A DNA stretch of 35,527 nucleotides, from positions 466 to 35,992 of the forward strand of contig DGTF01000052.1 of assembly GCA_002394235.1 (NCBI GenBank), read 5' to 3'. Shown here in pieces: positions 17,201 through 25,458 of the stretch. The notes below the pieces were generated by a model, which was given only the letters and a program-made list of their open reading frames with translations, had not been told where the DNA came from and searched no databases. A program made the position numbers and the translations under genes. How positions within the stretch are numbered: the stretch's first letter is position 1; each line of letters begins with the position of its first letter. The DNA comes from Eubacterium sp. UBA4343. GTDB taxonomy: Bacteria > Bacillota > Clostridia > Lachnospirales > Lachnospiraceae.

Positions 17201-18870
17201 ACGTCGAAGCAACTCCCTCCGATGAATTCTCTGAGTATGGAGTTCACCGGAACGCTTTCCGAAGGCGTTCCGAGGAAGTAATCCAGGAACTTCAGCAGCC
17301 GTTTTGCCTCCAGATATTCTGGAGCATCCTCCGGCACCTGGAACAACAGCGGCTCGGCATAGATCTTCAGAACAGAAAGCTCATAGATCAGCGCCGAATT
17401 GTACATCACATCCGCGTTCTCCTGGTGGGGAAAAATATATTTTTCCTCGCCTCTTCGAACCGACGGCCATCTGCGAATCGTCTCCAACGCATCGGTTCCC
17501 CGGGTCCGGTAATCGCGGACAATGCGACGGAGCAGACGGCCGTCGGTTGTCGAGATCGGGTTATGGTCATCGATATTCAGCTGTGTCAGAGCGCTGATGT
17601 AGACACGGTACACGCAGTCCGCAGGCAGGTGCTCCGACAGCTTCGGATTGAGTCCATGGATTCCCTCGATGACCAGAATATCCGAATTCTTCATCTGCAG
17701 CTTCTGACCATGATATTCCCTCTGGCCGGTCAGGAAGTTAAAGTACGGAAGCTCCACCTCTTTTCCATTCACCAGATCACTCAGCACCTCGCGGATCAGC
17801 TCCAGATCGTAGGCCTCCAGGCATTCAAAATCATAATCTCCATTCTCATCCCTCGGGCAGTACTGTCTGTCGCGGTAAAAATTGTCGAGACTGATGGGGT
17901 GCGGGGTCAGCCCGTGGGCAGTGAGTTCAATCGACAGCCGGCGCGAGAACGTGGTCTTGCCGGAGGATGACGGACCGGCAATCATGACAAACTTCACATT
18001 GCCCCGCTTCCGGATGTCCTGCGCAATGTCCGACATCCGGCTTTCCTGTAGTGCCTCCGCCACCAGCAGCTTATGTTCAATATCTCCTCTTGTAATTGTA
18101 TCATTCAGGTCCGCCACCGACTGGATTCCCATCCGCGAATTCCAGTCTTCTGAAAGCGACTGTACCTTGAAAAGCTTCGGGAAAGGTGCATATGGGCGAA
18201 CGCGGTCCGGCTCGTCGTGTTTCGGGTAGACCAGAGCCACCCCGTCCTCATAGCAGCAGACATCAAATACCTTCAGGCAGCCTGTGCCGGGTACCATGTA
18301 GCCGTAGAAATAGTCCTGATAATCGCCGAGCACATACAGGTTCACCGTAGATACTCTGCGGTATTTCAGAAGTCTTTCTTTGTAGGCGATCCCCTGTTTC
18401 CGGAAAGAACGGATCGCGTCATAGGTGGACAATGTCTTTCGATGAATCGGAAGATTCTCCTCCACAAGCTCCCGCATGCGTTTTTTTACCAGAGAAGCGA
18501 ATTCCTCATCCGGTCTGTCCTCTCCACTGAACGTGAAGTAATATCCGTTTCCATTTGAAAAATTCAGCGTGATCCGGATATCCTTTCCCGGATTGCGCCT
18601 CTTCTCCACATCCAGAACCGCCTTGTTGAAGAGCAGATTCAGGCTTCTTCGGTAGGTCGCCATGCCGATCTGATCCCGGATCGTGAGTGGCTCGACCACG
18701 CAATCCTCCTTCACTGGCCGGTTCAGCTCCTGAAGTCTTCCGTTTGCCAGAACCAGCAGAACCGGAAGGTTATCCGGGAGCGGGTGCGCTCCGATAAAAT
18801 CGATGTAACGAGTGCCTTCGGTTACCTCGAAATGCTTTCCCTGATATTGAATCTGAAATGTTCCTGACAT
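17197..18870 (-). CDS. Uridine kinase-like nucleoside kinase with N-terminal TGS/ThrRS-like domain
   Basis: P-loop kinase of the uridine kinase/phosphoribulokinase group fused to an N-terminal region resembling the TGS and editing part of threonyl-tRNA synthetase. Of 557 residues, about 1-65 are TGS-like (FEVTEGTRYIDFI), about 65-260 the second ThrRS-like region, and 290-480 the kinase: Walker A IAGPSSSGKTTF near 303, ISLDNFYRDR, DILVIEGIHGLNP. Start ATG at 18870 has GAGGAG upstream. This fusion is common in Clostridia and is annotated as nucleoside kinase; the substrate is not certain. It is followed by the small membrane protein with overlapping codons and preceded by a repeat-containing frame 16 nt upstream. 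Confidence 0.88.
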   Translation of the reverse strand: MSGTFQIQYQGKHFEVTEGTRYIDFIGAHPLPDNLPVLLVLANGRLQELNRPVKEDCVVEPLTIRDQIGMATYRRSLNLLFNKAVLDVEKRRNPGKDIRITLNFSNGNGYYFTFSGEDRPDEEFASLVKKRMRELVEENLPIHRKTLSTYDAIRSFRKQGIAYKERLLKYRRVSTVNLYVLGDYQDYFYGYMVPGTGCLKVFDVCCYEDGVALVYPKHDEPDRVRPYAPFPKLFKVQSLSEDWNSRMGIQSVADLNDTITRGDIEHKLLVAEALQESRMSDIAQDIRKRGNVKFVMIAGPSSSGKTTFSRRLSIELTAHGLTPHPISLDNFYRDRQYCPRDENGDYDFECLEAYDLELIREVLSDLVNGKEVELPYFNFLTGQREYHGQKLQMKNSDILVIEGIHGLNPKLSEHLPADCVYRVYISALTQLNIDDHNPISTTDGRLLRRIVRDYRTRGTDALETIRRWPSVRRGEEKYIFPHQENADVMYNSALIYELSVLKIYAEPLLFQVPEDAPEYLEAKRLLKFLDYFLGTPSESVPVNSILREFIGGSCFDV

Positions 18871-18886
18871 AATAATCTCCTCTCAG

Positions 18887-19216
18887 TCACTTACCATCTG
18901 CCTGAAGATTCATCGCTAATGTAACAGATGTAAATCCGATGCGTGCGATGAGTGCCGCCACATTCCGCAGCCGCTGCGGATCACCTTGTACCGTACAAGC
19001 ACTCCGATATTCTTCTAGCACCTGATTCGCCGGTCTTTTTTCGAAGAATACATGGTAAAGAACGAAATCCCTTCCAAAGAATGTATGGTAAAGAACGAAA
19101 TCTTTTCCGAAGAATGCTTGATAAAGAACAAAATCTTTTTCGAAGAATACTTGGTAAAGAACGAATAAGTTAAGAAAGCAACGGGCGGAAATACTCTGTG
19201 AGATTTGCCAGAGCAT
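18887..19216 (-). CDS. Doubtful 109-residue ORF with 11-residue repeats
   Basis: Not recognised. The frame contains four imperfect 11-residue repeats (FVLYQVFFEKD, FVLYQAFFGKD, FVLYHTFFGRD, FVLYHVFFEKR) followed by about 50 residues of ordinary composition ending LALNLQ-like MNLQADGK. The stop lies 16 nt before the nucleoside kinase start, which looks like a normal operon spacing. Against it: the ATG lies inside the hairpin at 19184-19222, there is no clear ribosome binding site, and the opposite strand is also open across the repeats (KERNLFRRMLD-type units). Only the C-terminal part might be a real small gene or a gene remnant. Confidence 0.3.
   Translation of the reverse strand: MLWQISQSISARCFLNLFVLYQVFFEKDFVLYQAFFGKDFVLYHTFFGRDFVLYHVFFEKRPANQVLEEYRSACTVQGDPQRLRNVAALIARIGFTSVTLAMNLQADGK
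19042..19169. repeat. 33-bp tandem repeat, 3.9 copies
   Basis: Units start at 19042, 19075, 19108 and 19141 with a constant 33-bp period; each reads CRAAGAATRYWTGRTAAAGA followed by ACRAAATC. The period is a multiple of three, so both strands stay open through the array. It ends 15 nt before a terminator hairpin that faces the plus strand. Confidence 0.88.
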
Positions 19217-19232
19217 TCCGCCTTTTTCTTTT
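19184..19232. terminator. Hairpin terminator, best oriented for the plus strand
   Basis: GGCGGAA-AT-A-CTCTG (from 19184) pairs with CAGAG-CA-TTCCGCC (19209-19222) with one bulge. On the plus strand it is followed by TTTTTCTTTTT, an excellent U-tract. On the minus strand, where the nif3 operon ends about 35 nt earlier, only CGTTGCTTTCTT follows. It may serve the operon, but the stronger orientation is plus, where no established gene ends. Confidence 0.7.
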
Positions 19233-19256
19233 TCCTTATCTTAATTAATTATCTGC

Positions 19257-20075
19257 TCATATTACCGTGAACGGCGGAATGATCTTCGCGCCGCGGACTT
19301 TGCACTCCGGAAACAGCTTGGTCAGCTTCTTCACCATGTAATCGATGAAGCAGTACTCTGTGCCGTAGTGTCCCGCATCGATGATATACAGTCCTCTTGC
19401 CATCGCGTCAATCGCACTGTGGTAGTCCACATCCCCAGTCACGAGAACCTGGGCGCCCTCGTCGATTGCCCGGTCAATCAGACTCTTGCCGGACCCGCCG
19501 CATACTGCCACACGGCTCACCAGCAATCCGTCGTCTCCGGATTCTTCCTCATTTTCCTCCAGTTCCTTCAGACCATAACAGCGCACGGTTGAGAGCCCGA
19601 AGGCGCGTCTGACCGTCACGGAAAAATCATACAATGTCATTGGTTCTTCCAGATCGCCGACCCGTCCGATTCCCTCCTCGACGCCCTCATTCTCGCGTGT
19701 AACGTCAAGAACATGCGCGTTCTGCAGGTTCAGCTGATTCTCGTTGAGCTCCGCCATTCCAAGGACGTCGAAATTCGTGTGCATCGCGTAGCAGTTCACA
19801 TCATTTTCAATCAGGGTAAGAATTCTTCTGCCGATGAAGCTGTCGTCGTTCACCTGCTTGATGCTGTGAAATAAGAGCGGGTGATGCGTGATCATAAGGT
19901 CCGCTCCCCACTCCACGGCTTCCCGGATCGTCTGTTCCGTCGCGTCCAGGGCGACAAAAATCTTCCGCACTTCACGGTTTCTGCGTCCCACCTGCAGTCC
20001 GGGGTTGTCCCATTCTTCCGCGCAGGATAACGGATATCCCTGTTCCAGTCTCTGAATAATCTCTTCACATCTCAT
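19257..20075 (-). CDS. Nif3-like dinuclear metal center protein
   Basis: A 272-residue Nif3/YqfO family protein. The metal ligands are visible as THHPLLF near residue 62, a conserved HTNFD near 98, and a C-terminal GHYGTEYCFIDY block. The YqfO-type central insert is absent, giving the short form. Biochemical role is unsettled; a GTP cyclohydrolase I type 2 name is sometimes used but is not supported here. The start overlaps the trmK stop by 11 nt. The pair trmK-nif3 after rpoD is a conserved Firmicute arrangement, suggesting a link with tRNA modification or metal handling that is inferred from context. Confidence 0.92.
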   Translation of the reverse strand: MRCEEIIQRLEQGYPLSCAEEWDNPGLQVGRRNREVRKIFVALDATEQTIREAVEWGADLMITHHPLLFHSIKQVNDDSFIGRRILTLIENDVNCYAMHTNFDVLGMAELNENQLNLQNAHVLDVTRENEGVEEGIGRVGDLEEPMTLYDFSVTVRRAFGLSTVRCYGLKELEENEEESGDDGLLVSRVAVCGGSGKSLIDRAIDEGAQVLVTGDVDYHSAIDAMARGLYIIDAGHYGTEYCFIDYMVKKLTKLFPECKVRGAKIIPPFTVI

Positions 20076-20832
20076 ATCTGCTGTATGCGGCCAGAAGCAG
20101 CCGCAGTTCCTCCTTTACTTCCTGAAGTCTTTGCATGGAATTCCCGCTGCCTGCCGCCGCGAGCCTTCCAGCGATCTGCTCGTTGACCTGAATCTGCCAC
20201 GCGAGATACTTTCTCAGGATCGGATCCCTGCGCCGGAGCAGAACCGGGCCAAAGTGCACCTCCATTTCACTGAGGACTGCCGGAGAAGACGGTTCAATGT
20301 GTCCTTCCATCTCATTATGTGCTGCCGGAGAAGACGGGCGCTTTTCTGCCTTGATGATCGGGTAGTATTTTCCGTCCTCAAAGATCATTCGTTCATCTGT
20401 GATCGCGAATCCGATCTCCGAAAGGAGCCGGCGGACCTTGTCCACCTCCGACTGCGGTTCCAGAACCAGCTCTTTCAGGGACGCTGTGGTTGCCGGATGC
20501 GCCGTCAGGATGCGGCAGATCAGCATGCCTCCCATCCCCGCAATCACGGCCGTGTCTGCTTCCCCCGGCTTCAGCTTTTCCAGACCGTCCGAGATTCGCA
20601 GCTCGATCCGGTCCGAGAGTCCGGCGCCGTTCACCGTCTCCTGTGCCCTGGCGAGTGGTCCTTTTCGCAGATCCATGGCAATGGCTGCGTCCACAATTCC
20701 ATTTTCCACCAGGTACACCGGCACATATCCATGATCCGTTCCAATATCCGCCGTCCTGCTGCCCGGCGTCACCAGGGAGGCCACCGACAGCAGCCGCTCT
20801 GACATTTTGTTGATGATCGGTGTATTCGTCAA
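20065..20832 (-). CDS. trmK: tRNA (adenine(22)-N1)-methyltransferase
   Basis: SAM-dependent enzyme that makes m1A22 in bacterial tRNAs. Of 255 residues, the N-terminal Rossmann fold shows ADIGTDHGYVPVYLV (SAM motif I) near residue 28 and VIAGMGGMLICRIL near 95. It is preceded by TTG at 20832, supported by GGGAGG 6 nt upstream, so the start codon is TTG; the next ATG at codon 10 has no site. Residues about 168-197 contain a direct duplication, PSSPAAHNEMEGHIE and PSSPAVLSEMEVHFG, encoded by a 45-bp repeat; this makes the protein slightly longer than usual. The start region itself is a diverged copy of the rpoD 3' end (see repeat at 20820-20940). nif3 overlaps the end. Confidence 0.9.
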   Translation of the reverse strand: MTNTPIINKMSERLLSVASLVTPGSRTADIGTDHGYVPVYLVENGIVDAAIAMDLRKGPLARAQETVNGAGLSDRIELRISDGLEKLKPGEADTAVIAGMGGMLICRILTAHPATTASLKELVLEPQSEVDKVRRLLSEIGFAITDERMIFEDGKYYPIIKAEKRPSSPAAHNEMEGHIEPSSPAVLSEMEVHFGPVLLRRRDPILRKYLAWQIQVNEQIAGRLAAAGSGNSMQRLQEVKEELRLLLAAYSRYEM

Positions 20833-20940
20833 GATAATCCTCCCGCCTCTTGTCTCTGATCAGTATATCCGTCCGGATAATCCCTTCAGCGTTCTTCTGC
20901 TGACTGGTATATCAGTCCAGATAATCCTTCAGCTTTCTGC
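20820..20940. repeat. rpoD 3' end repeated in tandem into the trmK start
   Basis: A 43-44 bp period: copy A at 20907-20940 is the last codons and stop of rpoD. Copy B at 20863-20900 is a slightly longer, diverged copy in the gap. Copy C at 20820-20840 keeps 21 nt, matching copy A at 17 of 21 positions. The shared core on the minus strand is GGATTATCYKGACKGATATAC. Copy C overlaps the trmK start codon and lies against its ribosome binding site. Confidence 0.8.
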
Positions 20941-22039
20941 TTCGGCTCGGATGACGCAGCTTCCTGAGTGCCTTCGCCTCGATCTGCCGGATTCGCTCAC
21001 GGGTGACGTTAAATTCCTTTCCGACCTCCTCGAGGGTTCTGGCTCTTCCGTCATCGAGGCCGAAGCGGAGCCGGAGAACCTTTTGTTCTCTCTCGGTCAG
21101 CGTTCCAAGCACCTCTTCCAGCTGCTCCTTCAGCATCGTGAAGGCAGCCGCGTCCGCGGGCACCGGAACATTATCGTCCTGAATAAAGTCTCCCAGGTGG
21201 CTGTCCTCTTCCTCGCCGATCGGGGTCTCGAGAGATACCGGCTCCTGTGAGATCTTCAGGATCTCACGCACACGGTCCACGGACATATTCATCTCCTTCG
21301 CGATCTCCTCCGGCGTAGGCTCGCGGCCGAGCTCCTGAAGCAGCTGACGGGAGACACGGATCAGCTTGTTGATGGTCTCTACCATATGTACCGGAATACG
21401 GATGGTGCGGGCCTGATCGGCGATCGCTCTCGTGATGGCCTGGCGGATCCACCATGTCGCGTAGGTTGAGAATTTATATCCTTTCCGGTAATCGAACTTT
21501 TCTACCGCCTTGATCAGTCCGAGGTTTCCCTCCTGAATCAAATCCAGGAAAAGCATGCCGCGGCCGACGTATCGCTTCGCGATGGACACAACCAGACGGA
21601 GATTTGCCTCCGCCAGGCGTTTCTTCGCGTTTTCATCGCCATCCTCCATCCGCTTGGCGAGCTCAATTTCCTCATCCGCGGTCAGAAGCGGCACCTTTCC
21701 GATTTCCTTCAGGTACATCCGAACCGGATCCTCGATGCTGACGCCCTCCGGAACCGTGAGATCGATGTTCTCAACATCGGTATCCTCGTTATCGTCCTCT
21801 CCCTCCTCGCTGAGAAGGAGCATGTCGTCATTCGGCTCCTCATCCTCACTCTGGATCCGGAGAACATCGATGTCGTGATCCTCCAGATATGCCACAACCA
21901 TCTTGATCTGTTTCTCATTGAGGTTCATATCCTTGTAATACTCGACGATCTCCGTATATTCGAGAGCGTTTTTCTTCTTCTTGGCTACCTCAATGAGGCT
22001 TTTGGTTTTTTCCAGCAATTTCTTGTTATCTGCTTCCAT
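20912..22039 (-). CDS. rpoD: RNA polymerase primary sigma factor
   Basis: Housekeeping sigma factor (SigA). The 375-residue product has region 1.1 ([14 protein letters not shown]), an acidic linker, region 1.2 ([17 protein letters not shown]), region 2 with [37 protein letters not shown] and [15 protein letters not shown] (-10 recognition), region 3 ([12 protein letters not shown]) and region 4 with [27 protein letters not shown] (-35 recognition). The ATG at 22039 follows AGGAGA by 6 nt; a longer in-frame start overlaps dnaG and is rejected. The gene begins 10 nt after dnaG ends. The C-terminus ends KDYLD as usual, but the final 30 bp are duplicated downstream. Confidence 0.97.
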   Translation of the reverse strand: MEADNKKLLEKTKSLIEVAKKKKNALEYTEIVEYYKDMNLNEKQIKMVVAYLEDHDIDVLRIQSEDEEPNDDMLLLSEEGEDDNEDTDVENIDLTVPEGVSIEDPVRMYLKEIGKVPLLTADEEIELAKRMEDGDENAKKRLAEANLRLVVSIAKRYVGRGMLFLDLIQEGNLGLIKAVEKFDYRKGYKFSTYATWWIRQAITRAIADQARTIRIPVHMVETINKLIRVSRQLLQELGREPTPEEIAKEMNMSVDRVREILKISQEPVSLETPIGEEEDSHLGDFIQDDNVPVPADAAAFTMLKEQLEEVLGTLTEREQKVLRLRFGLDDGRARTLEEVGKEFNVTRERIRQIEAKALRKLRHPSRSRKLKDYLD

Positions 22040-22049
22040 GAACATTCTC

Positions 22050-23840
22050 CTATGAAAAAATATTTTCCGGCAGTCCTCTTGCCCGAAGCTGATCGAGCTT
22101 TTTTCTCTCATCCATGATCTTCATGAATCCCTGCATATCCGCGGGATCCAGCTCATCAGCTCTCTTGTCGATGCTTTGCCGCTTCATGCGGCAGAGGACA
22201 TCGAAAAGCGCCTTCTTGCGGTCTGCCGGACTGTCCAGTGTGATATCTGTGTTGAAGAGAGAGGCGGCCTCTGTCTGCTGTGCGCTGTCCTCGAAATGAT
22301 TGATGATGGCGGCCGGGCTGATTTTGCCCTTCGCTCCCTGCTCCCAGACCATTTCCGCGACCTCCCGGTACATCGGATTGGTAAAATCCGCAGGCGACAG
22401 ATAGTCCTTCAGCCGTTCCAGAAGCCCCGGCTGTCCCGCGATCCAGGTAAGCATCAGCTTCTGTTCCTTGTCCGCCGGAGCCGCTGCCATGGCTGCCTTC
22501 TGCCTTCTGGCATCGGTGCTCTTCGGCGGCCGGATCTCGGTTCTTCCCACGCCCTTCAGCGCCTCCCGGTTGATCTGCGACACCAGCATGCTCTGCTCAA
22601 TGTGATATTTTCTCGCGATTGCCTCAGTGTAACTGTTTCTCTCAATCTCATCCTCGATCTCGAGAAGCATGGCCGCCACCTCGTGAAAAAACCTGCTTCG
22701 CTCGCCGGGATCGTTCATGTCGTAATTCTGTTCGGTCATACGGACCATGAAGAGGAAGCTGTTCTCCGCCTCCTCCAGCCTCTGCTCGAACGCCTCGGCT
22801 CCCTCTGCCTTGATGAATTCATCCGGATCCTTGTGCGGTCTCAGGTTTACGACCTTTGTGGAAAGCCCGGCCGTCCGAAGCATCGGAATCGCCCGCAGAG
22901 CCGCCTTCACGCCGGCGCCGTCCATATCGTAGATGACCAGAACCTGTTTCGTGAACCGGCTCATCAGCGAGCACTGCTGAGAGGTCAGCGCCGTTCCGAG
23001 CGAAGCAACTGCGTTCGTGTATCCCGCCTGGTGCATCGAAATGACATCCATGTAGCCCTCACAGATGATGAAGTTCTTCCGGCGCGTCCTTCTCGCTACA
23101 TTCAGGCCGTACAGATTCCGGCTCTTGTCAAACACAGGCGTCTCCGGGGAGTTCAGATATTTCGGTTTTCCGTCTCCCATCACCCGGCCGCCGAAGCCGA
23201 TCACCCGGCTGTTCGCGTCCATAATCGGGAACATGACCCGGTTCCAGAATTTGTCTGAAAATCCCCGCTTCTCATCGACATGAAACAGCCCAGATTCCTT
23301 TAAAATCCCGTCGCTATAGCCTTTTTTCTTGAAAAACTGATATAGATCGTTGCTGTATTTGTCGGCATAGCCCAGTCCGAAGCTCCGCATGGTTTCCGCG
23401 CTAAGCCCGCGCCCTTCCAGATACCTCAGTCCGGCCTGTCCCGCCGGAGAATGGAGCCTGGAATAATAATACAGTGCCGCCTGCTTATTGATTTCCAGAA
23501 GCCTCGACCGCTTGTCCTGTTCTTCCCGCTCCTCTCTCGAATACTCCGCCTCCGGGAGCTTCACACCTGCCCTGTCCGCCAGAACCTTAATTGCCTCCTG
23601 AAAGCTGTAATTCTCGTACTCCATCAGAAAGGTGTACACATTTCCGCCTTTGCCGCAGCCGAAGCAGTAATACATCTGCTTGTCCCGACTCACCGAGAAA
23701 GACGGCGATTTTTCATTATGAAACGGGCACAGCCCGAAATAATTGCTGCCCCGCTTCTGAAGCTTCACATATTGAGAGATCACATCCACGATGTCGTTTC
23801 GTTCACGGACATCCTCGATGACCTCATCTGTATATCGCAT
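22050..23840 (-). CDS. dnaG: DNA primase
   Basis: Makes RNA primers at the replication fork with DnaB helicase. Of 596 residues, the N-terminal zinc ribbon has [11 protein letters not shown] and CFGCGKGG (CHC2 type, residues about 38-65). The TOPRIM core follows from about 240 to 340, with [18 protein letters not shown] and [18 protein letters not shown]. The C-terminal helicase-interaction region is less conserved, ending [16 protein letters not shown]. Start ATG at 23840 has AGGAGG and GAGG upstream. rpoD follows after 10 nt, so dnaG and rpoD form the core of the macromolecular-synthesis operon. dgt precedes at 291 nt. Confidence 0.96.
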   Translation of the reverse strand: MRYTDEVIEDVRERNDIVDVISQYVKLQKRGSNYFGLCPFHNEKSPSFSVSRDKQMYYCFGCGKGGNVYTFLMEYENYSFQEAIKVLADRAGVKLPEAEYSREEREEQDKRSRLLEINKQAALYYYSRLHSPAGQAGLRYLEGRGLSAETMRSFGLGYADKYSNDLYQFFKKKGYSDGILKESGLFHVDEKRGFSDKFWNRVMFPIMDANSRVIGFGGRVMGDGKPKYLNSPETPVFDKSRNLYGLNVARRTRRKNFIICEGYMDVISMHQAGYTNAVASLGTALTSQQCSLMSRFTKQVLVIYDMDGAGVKAALRAIPMLRTAGLSTKVVNLRPHKDPDEFIKAEGAEAFEQRLEEAENSFLFMVRMTEQNYDMNDPGERSRFFHEVAAMLLEIEDEIERNSYTEAIARKYHIEQSMLVSQINREALKGVGRTEIRPPKSTDARRQKAAMAAAPADKEQKLMLTWIAGQPGLLERLKDYLSPADFTNPMYREVAEMVWEQGAKGKISPAAIINHFEDSAQQTEAASLFNTDITLDSPADRKKALFDVLCRMKRQSIDKRADELDPADMQGFMKIMDERKKLDQLRARGLPENIFS

Positions 23841-23951
23841 GATTCCTCAAAAAACCTCCTGTCCGTATCTGACGGTATCACTGTCCGACTGACGATTAGC
23901 TATGCAAGCCGCCATACGGGAGATACATCGTGCCGCGGCCTGTATATGCCG

Positions 23952-23996
23952 CGGATTGCTGCCTGCTCCGCGCTCCCCGGATCCTGCAGGTATCCG
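23952..23996. repeat. Hairpin related to the GGATTGC element, in the dgt-dnaG gap
   Basis: CGGAT (23952-23956) pairs with ATCCG (23992-23996) and CCTGC pairs with GCAGG just inside. The left arm CGGATTGCT is the same as in the elements at 5874 and 35328, so this is a diverged relative. The same gap holds a perfect 7-bp inverted repeat around one base, GTAAACT-G-AGTTTAC at 24060-24074, possibly an operator for dnaG. No other feature is seen between 23841 and 24131. Confidence 0.5.
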
Positions 23997-24131
23997 CATT
24001 TTGCACGATCATGCTTCACTGCCAGAGCATTCACTATCTGCCCAGACCAATTGATACACGTAAACTGAGTTTACTTGACGCTGACCATGCAAAATCATTG
24101 GTCTGTTTATTTTCTGAATGTTCTGCTACTG

Positions 24132-25139
24132 TCACAATACATCCCAGGATTTCGGAATGTAGATCTCCCGGAATTTGTGAATTGCGTACTGATCCGTCAT
24201 CCCGGAGATGTAATCACAGACAACCCGCTCCGGTGTCTCGCCCTGCTCCAGCATCTTGCGGTATTCTCCCTTGAGAAGCTCCGGATGTCGGACGTAATAT
24301 CCATACATCTCTGTCAGCATCCTGTCCACCTTGATCTCCTCGGACTTTGCCACCGGATTTGTGTATACATCCGCAAACATCAGCTTACGGAAGGTCATCA
24401 TCGCGTCATGGATCTGCTCCGACTGCCGGATATCATCGCGGTCCCGGCTGCTGGCGATCAGATCCATCACCAGTGTATTCAGCCTCTCGCGGGAAGTATA
24501 TCCAAGCGTCATCCGCAGCGTAATCGGAATATCGTCTTCGCTGATGATTCCCGCCCGCTGCGCATCGTCCATGTCGTGATGAATATACGCAATCTTGTCA
24601 CAGATCCGCACGATCTTTCCTTCCAGCGTGTGCGGTGTCGTGCTCATCTGATGATTCAGAATTCCGTCCCGCACCTCCCAGGTGAGGTTCAGCCCCTCCC
24701 CGTTTTTCTCCAGTTTTTCCACGACACGGAGACTCTGCTCATAGTGACGGAACCCCGACGGACAGAGCCTGTTCAGGGTTCTCTCCCCGGCATGGCCGAA
24801 TGGAGTGTGCCCGAGATCATGCCCCAGAGCAATTGCCTCGACAAGATCCTCATTGAGCCGCAGTGCCTTCGCTACTGTCCTGGAAATCTGGGATACCTCC
24901 AGCGTGTGTGTCAGGCGCGTCCGGTAGTGATCTCCCTGCGGCGACAGGAACACCTGCGTCTTGTCCTTCAGTCTCCGGAAGGACTTGCAGTGCAGAATCC
25001 GGTCCCGGTCGCGCATGTAATCCGTTCGAACGGTATCCTCGCTGATCGGCCAGTCCCGCCCCCGCGTCTCCCGGCTGTGGGCAGCGTAAGGGCTCAGATC
25101 ATCCAGTTCATTCTCTTCAATCGCTTCCCGAATATTCAT
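24132..25139 (-). CDS. dgt: dGTP triphosphohydrolase-like HD-domain protein
   Basis: Hydrolyses deoxynucleoside triphosphates to the nucleoside and tripolyphosphate; in Firmicutes substrate range is often wider than dGTP. The 335-residue product has the N-terminal SRETRGRDWP block, FRRLKDKTQVF, the HD ligands RTRLTHTLEVSQI and ALGHDLGHTPFGHAGE, and a second HD aspartate in CDKIAYIHHDMDDA. Length fits the shorter type (about 330-340), lacking the insert of the E. coli enzyme. The ATG at 25139 follows GGAGAG by 7 nt; an upstream TTG is less likely. It precedes dnaG, as in other clostridia, linking dNTP levels and replication. Confidence 0.92.
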   Translation of the reverse strand: MNIREAIEENELDDLSPYAAHSRETRGRDWPISEDTVRTDYMRDRDRILHCKSFRRLKDKTQVFLSPQGDHYRTRLTHTLEVSQISRTVAKALRLNEDLVEAIALGHDLGHTPFGHAGERTLNRLCPSGFRHYEQSLRVVEKLEKNGEGLNLTWEVRDGILNHQMSTTPHTLEGKIVRICDKIAYIHHDMDDAQRAGIISEDDIPITLRMTLGYTSRERLNTLVMDLIASSRDRDDIRQSEQIHDAMMTFRKLMFADVYTNPVAKSEEIKVDRMLTEMYGYYVRHPELLKGEYRKMLEQGETPERVVCDYISGMTDQYAIHKFREIYIPKSWDVL

Positions 25140-25282
25140 GGCTCTGCTCTCCAATCTTTGCCGAGAATGCTGCTTTCCCGAAAAAATGCGTCTATTATAT
25201 ATTTACGACGCCAAAAAGGATTTTCCTTTTTTATTTTGAAAAGTTTCAAACGCAAAGCGTTAAATTTTTGTCCGTCCAGACA

Positions 25283-25312
25283 AGAAAAACACCAACCCCT
25301 GGTGGATTGGTG
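25283..25312 (-). terminator. Intrinsic terminator after the HlyC/CorC gene
   Basis: On the minus strand CACCAATCC (25304-25312) pairs with GGGTTGGTG (25290-25298), followed by TTTTTCTTG. Strong and well placed about 145 nt past the stop codon, after the 62-bp repeat pair. Confidence 0.85.
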
Positions 25313-25351
25313 CTGGTGTAGACTGCTGATCTAAGCAATGCTGAGTCGGGC

Positions 25352-25446
25352 GACGATTTTGCAGAATTCTTGATTTTCGTCGTCTGACAAGCTCTAAATA
25401 GCTTTGACTGAGCGGCGATTCTGCCGAATTCTTGTTTTCCGTCGCC
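25352..25446. repeat. Two 62-bp repeats with a compensatory stem change
   Basis: Two copies, offset 62 bp, share GATTNTGCMGAATTCTTG. Copy 1 has arms GACGA (25352-25356) and TCGTC (25380-25384). Copy 2 has GGCGA (25414-25418) and TCGCC (25442-25446). Loop length is 23 nt in both. An A-T pair has become G-C, which keeps the stem. The 62-bp period is not a multiple of three, so the copies are not in one reading frame. They lie between the HlyC/CorC stop and its terminator. This is most of what occupies the 319-nt gap 25140-25458. Confidence 0.75.
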
Positions 25447-25458
25447 TGCGAACAGCAT

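Noticed and set aside
18887..19216. CRISPR-like periodicity of 33 bp
   Set aside because: Units are contiguous without spacers, so it is a plain tandem repeat.
22176..23258. 360-codon plus-strand frame opposite dnaG
   Set aside because: Antisense to dnaG over its whole length; residues are Arg/His/Leu-rich as expected for a shadow frame.
25246..25458. 70-residue minus-strand frame over the 62-bp repeats
   Set aside because: It reads through the hairpin repeats and the terminator, and the two repeat copies are in different frames, so coding is unlikely.
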